Assembly (NCBI GenBank): GCA_923184405.1
Contig: OV299793.1
Coordinates: 1,362,733 to 1,426,732 of the forward strand
DNA from: Neisseria meningitidis
GTDB taxonomy: Bacteria; Pseudomonadota; Gammaproteobacteria; Burkholderiales; Neisseriaceae
DNA length: 64,000 nucleotides
Reading direction: 5' to 3'
The notes under the pieces were generated by a model. The model searched no databases. It was given only the letters and a program-made list of their open reading frames with translations, and was not told the origin of the DNA. Positions 61,356 through 64,000 of the stretch are shown here, piece by piece. Numbering within the stretch: the first letter of the stretch is position 1; each line of letters starts with the position of its first letter. A program made the position numbers and the translations under genes.

Positions 61356-62011
61356 ATGATGAAGTTCAAATATGTTTTTCTGTTGGCGTGTGTTGTCGTT
61401 TCTTTATCTTATCGTCTGAATGCTGCACCGATGTTTAACGATAATCCTGTTGTTTACGGAAAAATCAAAGTGCAGAGTTGGAAAGCGCGGCAGGATTTCA
61501 ATATTGTAAAGCAGGATTTGGATTTTTCCTGCGGGGCGGCTTCGGTGGCGACGCTTTTGAACAATTTTTACAGGCAAACGCTGACGGAAGAAGAAGTGTT
61601 GAAAAAGCTGGATAAGGAGCAGATGCGCGCGTCGTTTGAGGATATGCGGCGCATTATGCCAGATTTGGGTTTTGAAGCGAAAGGCTATGCCCTGTCTTTC
61701 GAGCAGCTCGCGCAGTTGAAAATCCCCGTCATCGTGTATCTGAAATACCGTAAGGATGATCATTTCTCGGTATTGCGCGGTATAGACGGCAATACGGTTT
61801 TGCTTGCCGACCCGTCGCTGGGTCATGTTTCGATGAGCAGGGCGCAGTTTTTGGATGCTTGGCAAACCCGTGAGGGAAATTTGGCAAGTAAGATTTTGGC
61901 GGTCGTGCCGAAAAAGCCGAGACAATTTCAAATAAATTGTTTTTCACACATCATCCCAAGCGGCAGACAGAGTTTGCAGTCCGACAAATCAGGCAAGCAC
62001 GTGCAGAGTAA
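61356..62011 (+). CDS. secreted C39-like cysteine peptidase
   Basis: About 217 residues. Signal peptide MMKFKYVFLLACVVVSLSYR-LNA. C39 (bacteriocin-processing) fold: IVKQDLDFSCGAASVATLLN gives the Q and nucleophile C, KYRKDDHFSVLRGIDGN the catalytic His, VLLADPSLGHVSM the Asp. Free-standing, without the ABC transporter usually fused to C39 domains, so it probably processes or degrades a periplasmic peptide. An indel near 61950 puts the expected end QIRQARAE at 62011; otherwise the frame runs to 62027. It sits beside the polymorphic toxin cassettes; a link is possible but unproven. Confidence 0.85.
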
Positions 62012-62016
62012 GTCAA

Positions 62017-62046
62017 ATGCCGTCTGAAAACTGTTTCAGACGGCAT
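62017..62046. terminator. inverted DUS terminator
   Basis: ATGCCGTCTGAAA and TTTCAGACGGCAT, 13-bp stem, loop 4. Confidence 0.9.
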
Positions 62047-62136
62047 TTTACCAATCCACAAACCACCCCCAACCTCACAAACCCTTAAAAATCCGCTATA
62101 ATCGCCCGCAATTTGATTTAAGCATTCCTACTTGAA

Positions 62137-63430
62137 ATGGCACAAAAAATCCAATCCGTCAAAGGCATGAACGACCTTCTGCCTGTCGAGCAAAAAGATT
62201 TCAAACTGACGGCTGCGTTTTGGCAGGCGTTTGAGGATACGCTAAACCGCTGGACGCGCGCTTACGGCTATCAGCAAATCCGTACGCCGATTGTCGAGCA
62301 AACAGGTTTGTTTGTCCGCTCCATCGGCGAGGAAACCGATGTGGTCGGCAAGGAAATGTACACCTTTTCCGATTCAAACGATTCTTTGAGTTTGAGCCTG
62401 CGTCGCGGAAGAGTACGGCTTCTTGTCTGCGTGCGGTGGTCGAACACAACCTTCTGTACAACAGCCCGCAAAAGCTGGTATATGAGGCCGATGTTCCGCC
62501 GCGAGCGTCCGCAAAAAGGCCGTTATCGTCAATTCCATCAGGTCGGTATCGAGGCTTTGGGTTTTGAAGGGACGGATATCGATGCGGAAATCATCGCGAT
62601 GTCTGCCGACTTGTGGGAAAAATTGGGTATCCGCAAATACCTGACTTTGGAAATCAACAGCTTAGGCAACCGTGAGGAGCGAGCGGCACACCGTGCGGCG
62701 TTGGTTGAATATTTGACACGCTATGAAGATAAATTGGACGAAGACGGCAAACGCCGTCTGAAAACCAATCCTTTGCGTGTTTTAGATACGAAAAACCCTG
62801 ATTTGCAGGAAATCTGCAACGCCGCGCCGCGTTTGGTGGATTATTTGGGCGAGGCTTCGCAAAGCCACTATGCCGCTTCAAGGCGATGTTGGACGGTTTG
62901 GGTATCCAATATATTGAAAATCCGCGCTTGGTTCGCGGTTTGGATTATTACAATCAGACGGTTTTTGAGTGGACGACCGACAAACTCAGCGCGCAGGCAA
63001 CTGTGTGCGGCGGCGGCCGTTACGATGGTTTGATTGAGGAACTTGGCGGCAAACCTGCGCCGTCCATCGGCTTTGCGATGGGCATCGAACAGCTGCTGCT
63101 TTTGGTGAGCGAATACGGCTCGCTGGAAGTGAACGCTGCGCCTGATGTCTATGCAATGCACCAAGGCGAAAGGCGGACTTGCAGGTGATGAAATACGCGC
63201 AAGCCTTGCGCGCGCAAGGTTTCAATGTAATGCAGCATTCCGGCTATCAAAGCCTGAAAGCGCAAATGAAAAAAGCCGACAACAGCGGCGCGCGCTTTGC
63301 CCTGATTGTCGCGCAAGACGAACTGGCGAACGGTACGGTTACGCTCAAAGACATGAACGGCGCACACGGTCAGCAAACTGTCGCCGCCGAGGATTTAACC
63401 CATACTTTACAACAATGGAAGAACGCATAA
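62137..63430 (+). CDS. hisS: histidyl-tRNA synthetase (frameshifted)
   Basis: Class II synthetase charging tRNA-His. [20 protein letters not shown] at 62137, motif 1 near [35 protein letters not shown], motif 2 [20 protein letters not shown], HisA block [40 protein letters not shown], motif 3 [13 protein letters not shown], where the usual GIER Arg is Gln here. Anticodon-binding tail [20 protein letters not shown] to LQQWKNA at 63430. 431 residues expected. Indels near 62405, 62880 and 63165. Essential, so the indels are likely errors. Confidence 0.94.
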
Positions 63431-64000
63431 ATGGCAGCCCATCTCGAAGAACAACAAGAGTTAGACAACTTTAAATATTTTTGGAAAACCACGGGCAAAT
63501 GGCTGTTTGCCCTGCTGATTTTGGCAGCACTCGGCTACTTGGGATACACGGTTTACCAAAACCGTGCGGCTTCCCAAAATCAGGAAGCGGCGGCGGTGCT
63601 GGCAAACATCGTGGAAAAGGCGCAAAACAAAGCCCCGCAAAGCGAAATTAATGCCGAATTGACCAAACTCCAACAAAGCTACCCGCATTCTATTTCCGCC
63701 GCCCATGCCACGCTGATGGCGGCGGCAACCGAACTTGACGCGCAGCGTTACGATGTTGCCGAAGGCCATTTGAAATGGGTGTTGTCCAACCAAAAAGACA
63801 GCCTGATTCAAGCGTTGGCGGCGCAGCGTCCGGGCCTTGCGTTGTTGCAACAAAAAAATACGATGCCGCGCTTGCCGCGCTCGACACGCCGGTTGAAGCG
63901 GACTTCTCCCCCCTGCTGATGGAAACCAAAGGCGATGTCTATGCCGCACAGGGAAAAAGCCAGGAAGCCTTAAAAACTACGGTCAGGCTTTAGAAAAAAT
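63431..64000 (+). CDS. YfgM-like tetratricopeptide membrane protein, 3' cut by window end
   Basis: Starts on the base after the hisS stop: MAAHLEEQQELDNFKYFWKT, one membrane helix WLFALLILAALGYLGYTVYQ, then periplasmic TPR-like helices (LANIVEKAQNKAPQSEINAE, TKLQQSYPHSISAAHATLMA, GHLKWVLSNQKDSLIQALAA). An indel near 63835 moves to LLQQKKYDAALAALDTPVEA and METKGDVYAAQGKSQEALK. YfgM ancillary proteins bind SecYEG and hand over to periplasmic chaperones. bamB and der usually follow outside the window. Confidence 0.88.

Overview
The window is a Neisseria chromosome segment, most likely N. meningitidis. The DNA uptake sequence GCCGTCTGAA occurs many times, often as inverted pairs that act as terminators. 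Correia repeat-enclosed elements (ends TATAGTGG / CCACTATA) and dRS3 repeats (ATTCCC-N8-GGGAAT) are scattered throughout. The gene order yciA, icd, phage island, yaaA-dapC-dut, pilHIJKX, dnaB, sodB, cysTWA, ilvA, rplY-prs-ispE-lolB, panCB, maf cassettes, hisS is neisserial. I inferred the species from memory of families and gene order, with no database search.

Layout. 0-6.5 kb: acyl-CoA thioesterase, short-chain dehydrogenase, cytochrome c', a broken hypothetical gene and monomeric isocitrate dehydrogenase. 6.5-22.4 kb: a decayed prophage island beside tRNA-Ser, with an IS1106-like and an IS1655-like element, two toxin-antitoxin pairs, a nested spanin pair, an endolysin fragment, an S24 repressor, a run of small early phage genes, a KilA-N gene, three structured repeats that look like C4-type antisense RNAs, and a P4-type integrase. 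22.4-25.6 kb: two tRNAs, yaaA, dapC, dut. 26.1-28.6 kb: a dense dRS3 array bounded by Correia elements. 28.7-33.7 kb: minor pilin operon and dnaB. 33.8-43.2 kb: sodB, an isoprenylcysteine methyltransferase-like gene, the sulfate transporter, ilvA, and a D,D-carboxypeptidase homologue that lacks its catalytic residues. 43.3-50.7 kb: rplY, prs, three tRNA-Gln, ispE, lolB, a TPR protein, panC, panB. 50.8-53.7 kb: two tRNA-Thr, a spermidine-synthase-like gene, an alpha/beta hydrolase, a pseudouridine synthase. 53.9-61.3 kb: an orphan maf-type polymorphic toxin region built by tandem duplication. 61.3-64 kb: C39-like peptidase, hisS, and a YfgM-like gene cut by the window end.

Quality caveat. Single-base frameshifts interrupt nearly every long gene, including essential ones (dnaB, hisS, prs, ispE, lolB, icd), so most are sequence errors rather than real pseudogenes. 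Some stretches are far noisier, with many substitutions: 7.3-8.7, 12.0-14.7, 19.7-21.2, 43.3-44.9, 52.1-52.6 and 55.0-58.1 kb. Several are IS copies or a tandem duplication, as expected for unpolished consensus in multi-copy DNA. Gene spans below join the frames I could connect.
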